From: Christensenella sp. UBA3700
GTDB taxonomy: Bacteria > Bacillota > Clostridia > Christensenellales > UBA3700
Assembly (NCBI GenBank): GCA_002372775.1
Contig: DFIJ01000101.1
Location: 1 to 21,750 of the forward strand
Length of the DNA: 21,750 nucleotides
Reading direction: 5' to 3'
Program-made: the position numbers and the translations under genes
Part shown: positions 1-9,000 of the stretch, piece by piece
How the letters are laid out: each line of letters opens with the position of its first letter
Position numbering within the stretch: the first letter of the stretch is position 1
The notes under the pieces: generated by a model
Told to the model about the DNA's origin: nothing
Databases searched by the model: none
Seen by the model: the letters and a program-made list of their open reading frames with translations, nothing else

Positions 1-61
1 GCGGATTTAAAAAAGATAATTTAGGCTTATTGAATGTGGGTAATAGATATTAAATTTGCTA

Positions 62-90
62 TTGAGTGGAGGAGTGTCGTTTGTTATAAT
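62..90 (+). promoter_or_regulatory. Promoter of the GH3 gene
   Basis: A -10 box TATAAT (85-90) is preceded by TG at 82-83, making an extended -10. A -35-like TTGAGT (62-67) lies exactly 17 bases upstream. Transcription would start near 97, leaving a 5' leader of about 50 bases before the ATG at 150. This is a sigma-70/SigA-type promoter by established consensus; its activity is inferred. Confidence 0.75.
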
Positions 91-112
91 AAAAATGCGC
101 GAGCATTATTAT
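89..112. promoter_or_regulatory. Imperfect dyad over the GH3 transcription start, candidate operator
   Basis: The two arms 89-98 and 103-112 are inverted copies matching at 9 of 10 positions around a GCGA centre (core AATGC/GCATT). The dyad begins in the -10 box and covers the expected start site, a usual place for a repressor operator such as those of LacI-family sugar regulators. It could instead be a weak hairpin at the 5' end of the mRNA. No regulator gene is present in the window. Confidence 0.35.
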
Positions 113-149
113 ATTTATTATATTAGCGTATAAAAAAGAGGAGATAATT

Positions 150-2522
150 ATGAAAGCAAAAGAGATACTAGCACAAATGTCAGTTAAAGAAAAATTGATG
201 CTAACATCTGGTAAAGATTTCTGGCATTTAGTTGATTTTGAAAAGTACGGAATTCCATCAATTATGGTTACAGATGGTCCTCACGGACTAAGAAAGAAAG
301 AAGGCCCAGGTATGGGTATCGGCGATGCCGTTCCTTCTGTTGCTTTCCCAACAGCAAGCTGCTCAGCATGTAGCTGGGATAGAGAAGCATTAGGCAAAAT
401 GGGAAAAGCTATGGGTGAAGAATGTGTTGCAGAAAAAGTGTCTGTAATTTTAGGACCTGGCGTTAATATGAAGAGAAGCCCTCTTTGCGGAAGAAACTTT
501 GAATATTTCTCAGAAGATCCAGTATTAGCAGGCGAAATGGGCGCTGCTTTAATTAATGGTGTTCAATCAACGGGTGTTGGTACTTCTCTAAAGCACTATG
601 CTGCTAATAACCAAGAAACATTCAGAATGACAGGAAGCTCAAATGTTGATGAAAGAACATTAAGAGAATATTATTTAAAGCCTTTTGAAATTGCAGTAAA
701 GAAATCTCAACCATATACAGTAATGAGCGCATATAACAAGATTAATAATGTACCAGCAAGTGGTAACAAGCATTTACTTACAGACATTCTTCGTGGTGAA
801 TGGGGATTCAACGGCTTAGTTATGACAGACTGGGGCGGCGGTCATTGCCACTATGAAGACTTAAATGGTGGTCTTGATTTAGAGATGCCAGGTAATAAGC
901 AATTATATTTAAAAGAAACTCTAAAGGCTTATAAGGCTGGAAAGATTTCTGATGAAGTAATTGATAGAGCTGCGCTTAAAGTTCTTGAGCTTTTAGAAAA
1001 GACAGCAGATATTGCTTCAGCAAATGCTACTTATGATGTTGCTGCTCACCACCAAATCGCTAAAGACGTTGCTCTTGGCAGTATTGTTTTATTAAAGAAT
1101 GAAAAGAATCAATTACCTCTAAAAGCAAATGTTAAACCATTAGTAATTGGTGAAATGGCAGAAAAGCCAAGATATCAAGGTGCAGGTTCTTCTCACTTAA
1201 ATCCACATAAATTAGATACATTCTTAGGTGCTTTACAAGCAGCAGGAATCGAATATGATTATGAAAAGGGATATGAAGCTGCTAATGTAAAGGATGAAAG
1301 CTTTATTGATGCTGCTGTTGAAAAAGTAAATAAAGATCAACCAGTTATTCTATTTATTGGTCTTACAGATGATTATGAATCTGAAGGAAGCGATAGATTA
1401 ACAATGGCTATGCCAGAAACTCATATTAAGTTAGCTGAAAAAGTATTAGAAAAGAGCAAGAATGTTGTAATCGTTTTATCCGCAGGCTCTCCAGTTGAAC
1501 TTCCATTTGAATCAAAGGCTACAGCAATTTTAGATGCTTATCTATCTGGTGAAGCTGGCGCTGATGCTCTTGCAGATATTATCTTTGGTAAAGTTTCTCC
1601 ATCAGGTAAGCTTGCTGAAACTTGGCCATTATCTAAGGATGATGTTCCATGTTCAGACACTTATGCGCTTGTTGAGAGAAATCAAGTTAACTATAGAGAA
1701 GGTATCTTTGTAGGTTATAGATATTTCAATACAGCAAATGTTAAAGTTCAATATCCATTCGGATTTGGTCTATCTTATACAACATTCGAATATTCAAATC
1801 TTGTTGTTGATGGCAATAAGGTAAGTGTAGATGTAGAAAACACAGGCAAGGTTGATGGTGCAGAAGTTGTACAACTATATATTTCAAATAAGACAAAGGC
1901 AACAATCTTTGCTGATGCTGAATTAAAGAATTTCGACAAGGTATTCTTAAAGGCAGGAGAGAAGAAGACTGTTACAATGACTCTTACAGATGATGATTTC
2001 AAGTTCTTTGATGTAGCTAAGAACGAATATGTTACAGCAAAAGGTGAATATGAAATAAGAGTAGGAGCTTCTTCAAGAGATATTAAGCTTACAGCAAAAG
2101 TTAAGAAAGATGGCGTAGTTGTAGATGAACTTGCTAAATTTAAGGGCTCTTGGTTTGATACATTCAAGGGTAAGCCAACAGATGAGGATATGAAGCTTCT
2201 TGGAATTGAACCTATCCATGAAACAACAATAAGAAAGGGTGATTATACACTTGAAAACACAGCAATGGATGTTCAAGGATCAGGTTTTGGTAAATTATTC
2301 TATAAGATTATGCTTGTTGCTGTTCGTGCTGCATTAGGTATAAAGAAGGAAGAACAAGATCTAATTCAAAACAAGATGATGATAGATAGTGCATTAAATA
2401 TCTCATTTAGAGGTATGAGTGCTATGAGTAATGGTATTATGCAATTATGGCTAGCATCACTTCTAGTTAAGTTCTGTAATGGTTTCTCAAGACCTTCTAA
2501 GAAGAAAGAAAAGAATAAATAA
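150..2522 (+). CDS. Glycoside hydrolase family 3 protein, probable beta-glucosidase or related exo-glycosidase
   Basis: This is a 790-residue two-domain GH3 enzyme. The N-terminal barrel (about 1-285) carries GRNFEYFSEDP, K148-H149 in KHYAANNQE, and the nucleophile D227 in VMTDWGG. The alpha/beta sandwich (about 310-535) carries the acid/base segment ESEGSDR (E410/E412). A YPFGFGLSY segment (about 536) leads into an Fn3-like domain (about 550-650). GH3 enzymes of this layout release terminal beta-linked sugars with retention of configuration; the exact sugar cannot be read from sequence. There is no signal peptide, so it should act in the cytoplasm on imported oligosaccharides. The last 90 or so residues form a hydrophobic, helical-looking tail ending in KKKEKNK, resembling tails I recall on other Bacillota GH3 proteins. 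The start is supported by the AAGAGGAGA site at 136-144. The gene has its own promoter and terminator. Confidence 0.95.
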   Translation: MKAKEILAQMSVKEKLMLTSGKDFWHLVDFEKYGIPSIMVTDGPHGLRKKEGPGMGIGDAVPSVAFPTASCSACSWDREALGKMGKAMGEECVAEKVSVILGPGVNMKRSPLCGRNFEYFSEDPVLAGEMGAALINGVQSTGVGTSLKHYAANNQETFRMTGSSNVDERTLREYYLKPFEIAVKKSQPYTVMSAYNKINNVPASGNKHLLTDILRGEWGFNGLVMTDWGGGHCHYEDLNGGLDLEMPGNKQLYLKETLKAYKAGKISDEVIDRAALKVLELLEKTADIASANATYDVAAHHQIAKDVALGSIVLLKNEKNQLPLKANVKPLVIGEMAEKPRYQGAGSSHLNPHKLDTFLGALQAAGIEYDYEKGYEAANVKDESFIDAAVEKVNKDQPVILFIGLTDDYESEGSDRLTMAMPETHIKLAEKVLEKSKNVVIVLSAGSPVELPFESKATAILDAYLSGEAGADALADIIFGKVSPSGKLAETWPLSKDDVPCSDTYALVERNQVNYREGIFVGYRYFNTANVKVQYPFGFGLSYTTFEYSNLVVDGNKVSVDVENTGKVDGAEVVQLYISNKTKATIFADAELKNFDKVFLKAGEKKTVTMTLTDDDFKFFDVAKNEYVTAKGEYEIRVGASSRDIKLTAKVKKDGVVVDELAKFKGSWFDTFKGKPTDEDMKLLGIEPIHETTIRKGDYTLENTAMDVQGSGFGKLFYKIMLVAVRAALGIKKEEQDLIQNKMMIDSALNISFRGMSAMSNGIMQLWLASLLVKFCNGFSRPSKKKEKNK

Positions 2523-2546
2523 TAGTTATTCAATATGGTGTAATTT

Positions 2547-2579
2547 ATGGGTTCTCGTACACGCGAGAGCCCATTTTTT
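2547..2579 (+). terminator. Intrinsic terminator after the GH3 gene
   Basis: The arms 2547-2557 and 2564-2574 pair over 11 positions with one G-T wobble, around a six-base loop (TACACG). A run of six T (2574-2579) follows directly. It lies 25 bases past the GH3 stop codon and separates this gene from the giant gene downstream. Confidence 0.92.
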
Positions 2580-2862
2580 ATATGACAATTTAGGACTATA
2601 TGGGGATAGTGAAATATCGCAGAATTATGATATATAAAACATACAAAAATGGTATGGTTTATTGCCCAAATAATGACTAATACTTATAGAAAGTATAAGA
2701 ATATAGGTTAGATGAAATTAGGCCAAAGATGGAGCGTTTGTTTGAAACTTTGCATAGATTTTACATAAAATTTACAAATAAATTCAAGCCAATATCGCGG
2801 CAATGCTGGGATAAAATATGGCAAAAATGGTAGAAAACTATGTATTATTTGTAAATTGCACT
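2580..2862. other. Non-coding, AT-rich spacer
   Basis: There is no plausible gene here on either strand: possible reading frames are short and lack a ribosome binding site. I see no tRNA-like or known riboswitch-like fold. The only structure I find is a weak six-base-pair hairpin at 2680-2696 (ATACTT/AAGTAT) and the longer inverted repeat listed separately at 2769-2857. Confidence 0.6.
2769..2857. repeat. 13-bp perfect inverted repeat with a nested stem
   Basis: The arm AATTTACAAATAA (2769-2781) is the exact reverse complement of TTATTTGTAAATT (2845-2857), 63 bases apart. Inside it, 2788-2795 (GCCAATAT) and 2816-2822 (ATATGGC) pair with one bulged A, so a two-tier stem is possible. It lies just upstream of the candidate promoter of the giant gene. 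It could be a regulator-binding element, a structured RNA if transcribed from further upstream, or chance in AT-rich sequence. Confidence 0.45.
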
Positions 2863-2892
2863 TTAAGTTTACTTTTAGGTTGCCTTTATAAT
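2863..2892 (+). promoter_or_regulatory. Candidate promoter of the giant surface protein gene
   Basis: A perfect -10 box TATAAT lies at 2887-2892. The best -35 at suitable spacing (TTAAGT, 2863-2868, 18 bases) matches the consensus at only three positions, so an activator may be needed. The start would be near 2899, giving a long leader of about 140 bases before the ATG at 3038. A TTGACT at 2906-2911 has no good -10 partner. Confidence 0.5.
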
Positions 2893-2996
2893 AGGGCGTG
2901 TGGGATTGACTCTCTTTTTATTTGAACTAAAATTAAATTATAAGCTAATAATATAAACAAAGGCGTTGGGAAAAGGTTTATTTTAGGGGTGGAAAC

Positions 2997-3050
2997 ATGT
3001 TGGGTTTGTTTTGTGTTCTGTCCCTTAAGGGGGAAAGATGTCTATTGTAA
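2997..3050 (+). CDS. Possible 17-codon leader ORF overlapping the start of the giant gene
   Basis: An ATG at 2997 is preceded by an AGGGGTGG site (2985-2992) at four-base spacing. It opens a 17-codon frame, MLGLFCVLSLKGERCLL, ending with TAA at 3048-3050. It crosses the ribosome binding site of the giant gene and overlaps its first 13 bases in another frame. This is the geometry of a leader peptide coupled to the downstream gene. The ORF is too short for its composition to be informative, and it may be a chance frame. No homolog is recognised. Confidence 0.3.
   Translation: MLGLFCVLSLKGERCLL
3022..3034 (+). promoter_or_regulatory. G-rich ribosome binding site within a CCCTTAAGGG palindrome
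   Basis: The Shine-Dalgarno AAGGGGG (3027-3033) lies four bases before the ATG at 3038 and fixes the start. An in-frame TAA at 3026-3028 rules out any upstream start. The site overlaps the perfect palindrome 3022-3031, and TCCC (3021-3024) can also pair with GGGA (3031-3034) across a six-base loop. The site could therefore be partly hidden in the mRNA. Confidence 0.7.
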
Positions 3051-6000
3051 ATAACATTAGTAAGAGAAAATATTTCGTTTGGCTTGTAATTGCAATTGTA
3101 GCTGTAGTGTCTGTTGCAATGAGCCTTGTTTTGTTTTTAAATGACGAGCAAGGATTGGAGAAGAATGCCTTTAATGCAAATGGTTCTGACCCAGAAATTG
3201 CTTTGGCAGCAACATATCACACTCTTACAACAACAAATTATAATGACTATGATATTTTCCAAATTGACTCCGTTGCCGCTTTTGACGCTTTTTTATGCTA
3301 TCAAAATCTTGGATATAAGTTCACAAATAAAACTTTATATTTAACTACCGATTTGGATTTGACAAATTATTATCCTGCTGGTGGTGAGGGATTAAAAGAT
3401 ATTTGTGCCTTTGAAGGTACTTTTAATGGACTTTATCATACTATCAGAAATGCTGGTCAAGGAACAGTTTATACTCAAATGGCCGCCTATACTGATGGAA
3501 AAGTAAAGTTTAATCACAATAGATCGTCTTATACTTTAAACAAAGCATACTATGATTCGTTAGATAGAACTTATAATCCTGCAGATACGAATTTATCAGA
3601 AACAATAGTGTATGATACTGGATATCCAGACCCATTAATTACTATGGATAATTATGGTGAAATAAAGAATCTTACAGCGGATTCTAGTTGTGTATTATAT
3701 TATGATGAGAATACACATGGCTCAAGAACATCATTTGCCACTTTTGCTATAAACAATCAAGCTTCTGGGTTGCTTCAAAATTGCATAACAAAAGCTATTG
3801 TTTGGAATAGATGTCCTAGATCAAGATCTTTAGATAGAACATGTGCTCCATTAATAGTTCATAATTCAGGAATTATGGATTCCTGCGTTTCTTATGCCGT
3901 AGTTGTATGTGGTGAATTATCAGCGCAAGACCATGCTATTGCGTGCGGTGCGATTAGATCTTTGTCTAAGAATGCTCTAATGATTAACAGCATATTCTTT
4001 ACTAAAGTATATGGATATCACATGAATAGAGCATATAGAGATAATCCACAAGGAGCTACAGATTATTCAGCGGTTGTTAATTGTATTTTGTGGATACCGG
4101 ATGAAGATTGTGTAGGCTTCTCTGGTGGTTCTTATGATTCAGGATATCATATGGGTGCACACGTACTTTCTTATAATGTCTTAGAAAGAAATGCTCTTGC
4201 AGGATCAAGCGCACTTGCAGCTGACGATGAGACTAATCCATATGGTTTTACAAGTGCTTATCATTATTGTTCTACTTCGGAAGGTTATTATGAAGATTCT
4301 TCTGCTTTTGGTTTAAGAGCTTCAACATACGGTAATACATACTATAACTCTTCATCTGGTAATTATAACTATAACAATATTTGTGCGCTTTTAAATGCTA
4401 ATATCGGAACGGGAGCAGGCCAATTAGATTCAGTAAAAGGTATTAAATTAAAGAAATTTCGTTACAATAGTTCTATAACAAAAGAAGGAAATGGTTTTGA
4501 GTTAGTAACAGATGACGCTCCGGAAATCTATGATTCAAGTTGGAGTGGATATATTGCCGAGAATGGTAAAACTACTATAAGCTGTGATGCTTTATCTGTT
4601 GCTGGTTTAACTCCATTTACTTATTCTCTTGATAACATAAGTTATCAATCAGAGGATAGTTTTGAAATAACAGAGCCAGGTGCATATACAATTTATGTTA
4701 AAGATAGAGAAAATAACATTTCTTCTACGAATGTATATGTAGCAAGAGATTATGTATATACTGATTTTGAATTTACTTCACTAGGTAATAATGAATATTC
4801 ATTCTGTATAACAGGCTCTCATATGGCGCTTCTTGGAGCCACTTATACCATTCCTTCTACATATAATGGGGGAAGTGTAGTTACTGTTGGTGAAGGCTGC
4901 TTTAAGGGAAGTAGTGTTTCAAGAATTAATATTCCAAACACTATTAGAAAAATAGAAAATGAGGCCTTTGCGGAATGTGCAAATATTACTACGATTACTA
5001 TACCGGCATCAGTAAGTAGTATAGGTTCAAAAGTGTTTGCAAATGATACTGGATTAACTGAGATTATCGTTAACAACGGAAATCCACATTATTTTGCAAT
5101 AGATGGTAATTTATATAGAGATTCCATTACTAAGATTGTTCCTATTTCTTCAACGTTTACAACTGCGACAAACTACGAAACTATGGCTGGTCAAACTTTG
5201 GTTTATTATTGTCAAGGAAAGACAAGTTCTTCTTTTGTCATTCCAGAGGGAACAAAATATATCGATAGATATGCATTCTATTTCCCTAAGAGTTTAACAA
5301 GTATTACTATTCCTTCTACATTAGTAGATACCATGGATAGAGCATTCTATTATTGCGAGAATGTTTCGGAATACTTTGTTACAACGGGAGGACAAACAAA
5401 GAATCCTGCAGGATATTTTGCTTATAATGGAGACTTATATAAAACTGCTACATATAACTATGTATTCAATTCTAGAGATATAGATAATCATATAGCAAAT
5501 AATAAAACAAGCATTACTTTAACGAGACTTGTTCAATACGCAATAGCTAAAACTGATGATTATTATGAAACTCCTCATTATTCTGATGGTGGCGAAGGTT
5601 TCTTTGATTGTGAAGTAGTAGATACTTATGCTTTTGCGGGTGCATTGAACTTAAAATCTATAAGATTTTCAGATCCTATTATTTCCGTAGGTAGAAATAG
5701 TACTTCTTCTTGTAACAATTTGATTGAAGTATTCCTTCCTACTGATATAAAGAAAGAGAATGAATTAGGCGCATTCTTGCAATATCAAATGTCTTCGGTT
5801 TTCCAATTTGCTTTCCCATACACTAATTTCGAAACATATACAACGTTCACTGGTTATGGAGAAGCTAGATGGTCAGGTCAAGCGTTTTATAATGACAATG
5901 AGTATGGTTTTGCTTCCACAAACAATACAGCTGTTTTCTATACATACGGATATAAAACATATCAATGGTTAACAACAAAAGTTACAAACACTACAGGCGC

Positions 6001-9000
6001 AGGACATAGCAATGTTATGTATTTCCCTGCTAATAGCTTTGGTATTGCATCTATTAATCAAGTAGTTGTTTTGACTAATCCAGATTTAGCCGAGACATTT
6101 AATAGTGATGGTATTTTAGTGGCAAAGGAATATGTGGATGACACTGTAGCTAAACCAGTATATGCTTTTGATGTAGATAATAATACAATTTATATTGCAG
6201 AAGATTTAACAAAAGCTAGAGCTTTGTTTGGGTCTGCGGGGGAAAGTTATTACGCATCTCCAATGCAAGATAACCTACATTTCTTATGTTATAAAGATTC
6301 AGCGAATAAAGAAGTTAGAGCCGTATTAAGCAATGATAATTATCCAGTGAAAGGCGCAAATACTGCTGTTTATATTAAAGTATTAAATACTTCTTATACA
6401 GGGTATGAATTTGTTGAAATGCCAAATAGTGCCGATAGTTACGCAATTTTAGCATCCGGTGGTAAGGGAAGTGTAGGATTTTTCAATGTTCCAGAAATTT
6501 ACAGTGGATATAACGTTACAAAAATTGGCGATAGTGCTTTCGAAGGAGCAAGTGGCTTAGAAGAGGTTAGACTTACTTCGTATATTACAAGCATTGGTAA
6601 AAACGCTTTTAAAGGAACAGGATTAGTTTATATTGCCATTCCAGAGAGTGTTACAACAATCGGAGAAGGCGCGTTTGCTAATAGCGATGGAAGCCAAAAT
6701 TCAACAATAGTATTATATATTGAAAATACTGATTTGGTTCAAGCGATTGCTGCTAATCCAAGTTACTATGGTATCGCAGACATGAATCAAGTTAATGGAG
6801 TAAGAGGTGTATATTCTCCAGTATATGATCAAAACGGTATTTTCCTAGGATATGAATTAACGCAAGCATCTAGTTCTGCGGCTGGCATATATGAAGTAGA
6901 AAGTACTTATAAAAATGAAATCGTAATGCAAATAGGACAAAATGCATTTAGAGGCAATCGTAATATTACACAAATCATCTTGCCAGAAACTATAGAATAT
7001 ATAAAAGATGGAGCATTTGAGAATTGTTCAAGTCTTGAATATATAAACTTAGGTTCTTCTCAAGGAACGATGTCACAAGGTCAAATTGATAACATTCCTG
7101 TTGCATATAAAGTCCTTGAAATAGGACAAAACGCGTTCGCAGGAACAAGTCATTTAGACTCTATTACATTGCCAAGTAGTGTAAAATCTATTGGCAAGAG
7201 TATCTTTGATAACAGCGGAATTACAGAAATCCTAAATTTAGAGAACACTGTAATCACAAGTATTCCTTCTAAAGCCTTCTATCAATGTTCTAATCTAGAG
7301 GCAATTAGTTTATCTAACCTTATAACAACAATAAATGATGATGCTTTTGCGGGATGTTCAAGTATTACAACATTAGTAATACCAGACTCTGTATCAAGTA
7401 TTGGTAGGAGAGCTTTGGCGACAATGTTATCTCTTGAAGATTTGACAATCCCATTTATTGGAAACAATTCAACAACAACTAGTGGTTCTATCGGTTATTT
7501 ATTCGGAGGTGTGTCTTATACAGATAACGCTTCTGTAGTTCCTACTTCTTTAACAGATTTAACTATATCAGGTGTTGGATATACTTTAGTTATTCCATCA
7601 TATGCGTTCTATCAAGCAAGTCATATTGAGAATATTACTTTAAGTACTAGTGTATTGACAATCGGTTCTAATTCATTTGCAGAATGTAGTTCGTTAGAAA
7701 CTATTAACATTCCTAACTCTATTACTTCTATCGGTGAGAAAGCATTTGCTATGGATGTATCATTAACACAAATGATTATTCCAACAAGTGTTGCTACAAT
7801 CGGTTCTAATATACTATATGGTTGTGAGAATATTGACTCACTAACATTACCATATTTAGGACCAACACCAGACAAAGATTTTACTGGTAAGGCAAGTGAA
7901 ACAATCGGATATACATTTGGTGGTGATTCTAATCAAACAACAGGCAATAATGCAAAGATGTATACTGTTAATTATCAACCAGATTCAACAGAGGTTGTAA
8001 CAGATATTACAATCAAGTATTCTATGGTTCTTCCAAAGAGTCTATTGTTTGTAACTATAACAGGTATTTCAAACACAGCAAGTGCGACAGATATTCCAAA
8101 CTACGCATTCTATGGTGCAAGTAGTGTTGTATCATTTAATATTCCAGAGACAATCAATACGGTTGGTGCATATGCATTTGCCTATACATCAGGTGTTAAT
8201 AGTTTAACAGGATTAGATGTTGGAACTAGAACAACATCTGGCAATGTAGTAACAGACACATTTAAATCAAATATTAAGAAAATTGGTATAGGTGCATTTG
8301 CTTCAAACTATACAGATTTAAACACAACACAAAATGTTGCTAAATCCGCAGAAAAGAATGCAACAAAATTAGTTATTCCTCAAACTATAGAATATATAGG
8401 TTATGGTGCGTTCTATGGATGGAATAATTTAGTAGAAGTAACGGTACCATTTACTGGTCAAAAAGACGAAGAAGGATCTTTAGGCTCTGCCGTTTCTGAA
8501 GCAACTGGCTATACTACAAAGAATAAGCATTCGGCAAGATATACAGGTGCAGAATATGGCTTTAGCTTTGCTTGGATTTTTGGTTTTACAGTTAATGAAA
8601 GCCATGGTAGTTCTACTTACATAGATGTTCAATCTTATTCAAGTGGCGCAGAATATACTTATTTCTGGATGCCAAGTGATTTAACAAAAGTAACAATAAA
8701 TGCTAAAGTTGGATCTTATGCGGCAACTTCAGTAAAAGCTGGAGCATTCCAATATTGCGATCAATTAATAGATATCATATTCCCATTAACTATCACTACT
8801 ATTCATGAATATGCATTATGGGGAGCTGGATTAACAACTTTAGTTGGCACAAATTTGGCTGAAGTAGATAGTAATGACAATAATTGGTTAAAGCTTTCTT
8901 CTAACATAACAAGAATTGATGATGGCGCTTTAGCTTGTTTTAGATACGATAGTTCAAATGGAACAAGAGTTAGTACTATTTTAGATACAAATCTATATAT

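Noticed and set aside
3..53. Possible 3' end of an upstream gene (last residues about LGLLNVGNRY, TAA at 51-53)
   Set aside because: Sixteen codons at a window edge are too few to show coding, although the stop lies just before the GH3 promoter as a real gene end would.
1775..2276. Two minus-strand reading frames (130 and 67 aa) inside the GH3 gene
   Set aside because: They lie wholly inside a conserved GH3 coding region, have low-complexity Ser/Leu/Thr-rich or Cys/Ile-rich translations and no ribosome binding site. They are shadows of the real gene.
3022..3031. CCCTTAAGGG palindrome as a stable hairpin on its own
   Set aside because: A perfect ten-base palindrome has no loop; only a three- or four-base-pair stem can form. 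It is kept only as part of the leader observation.
2580..3037. tRNA, rRNA or known riboswitch in the long intergenic region
   Set aside because: No cloverleaf, conserved rRNA segment or riboswitch core is visible. Apart from the inverted repeat and promoter it shows nothing recognisable.
3141..5297. Plus-strand short frames at 3141-3344 and 5103-5297
   Set aside because: They are out-of-frame overlaps fully within the giant gene, with no start signal.
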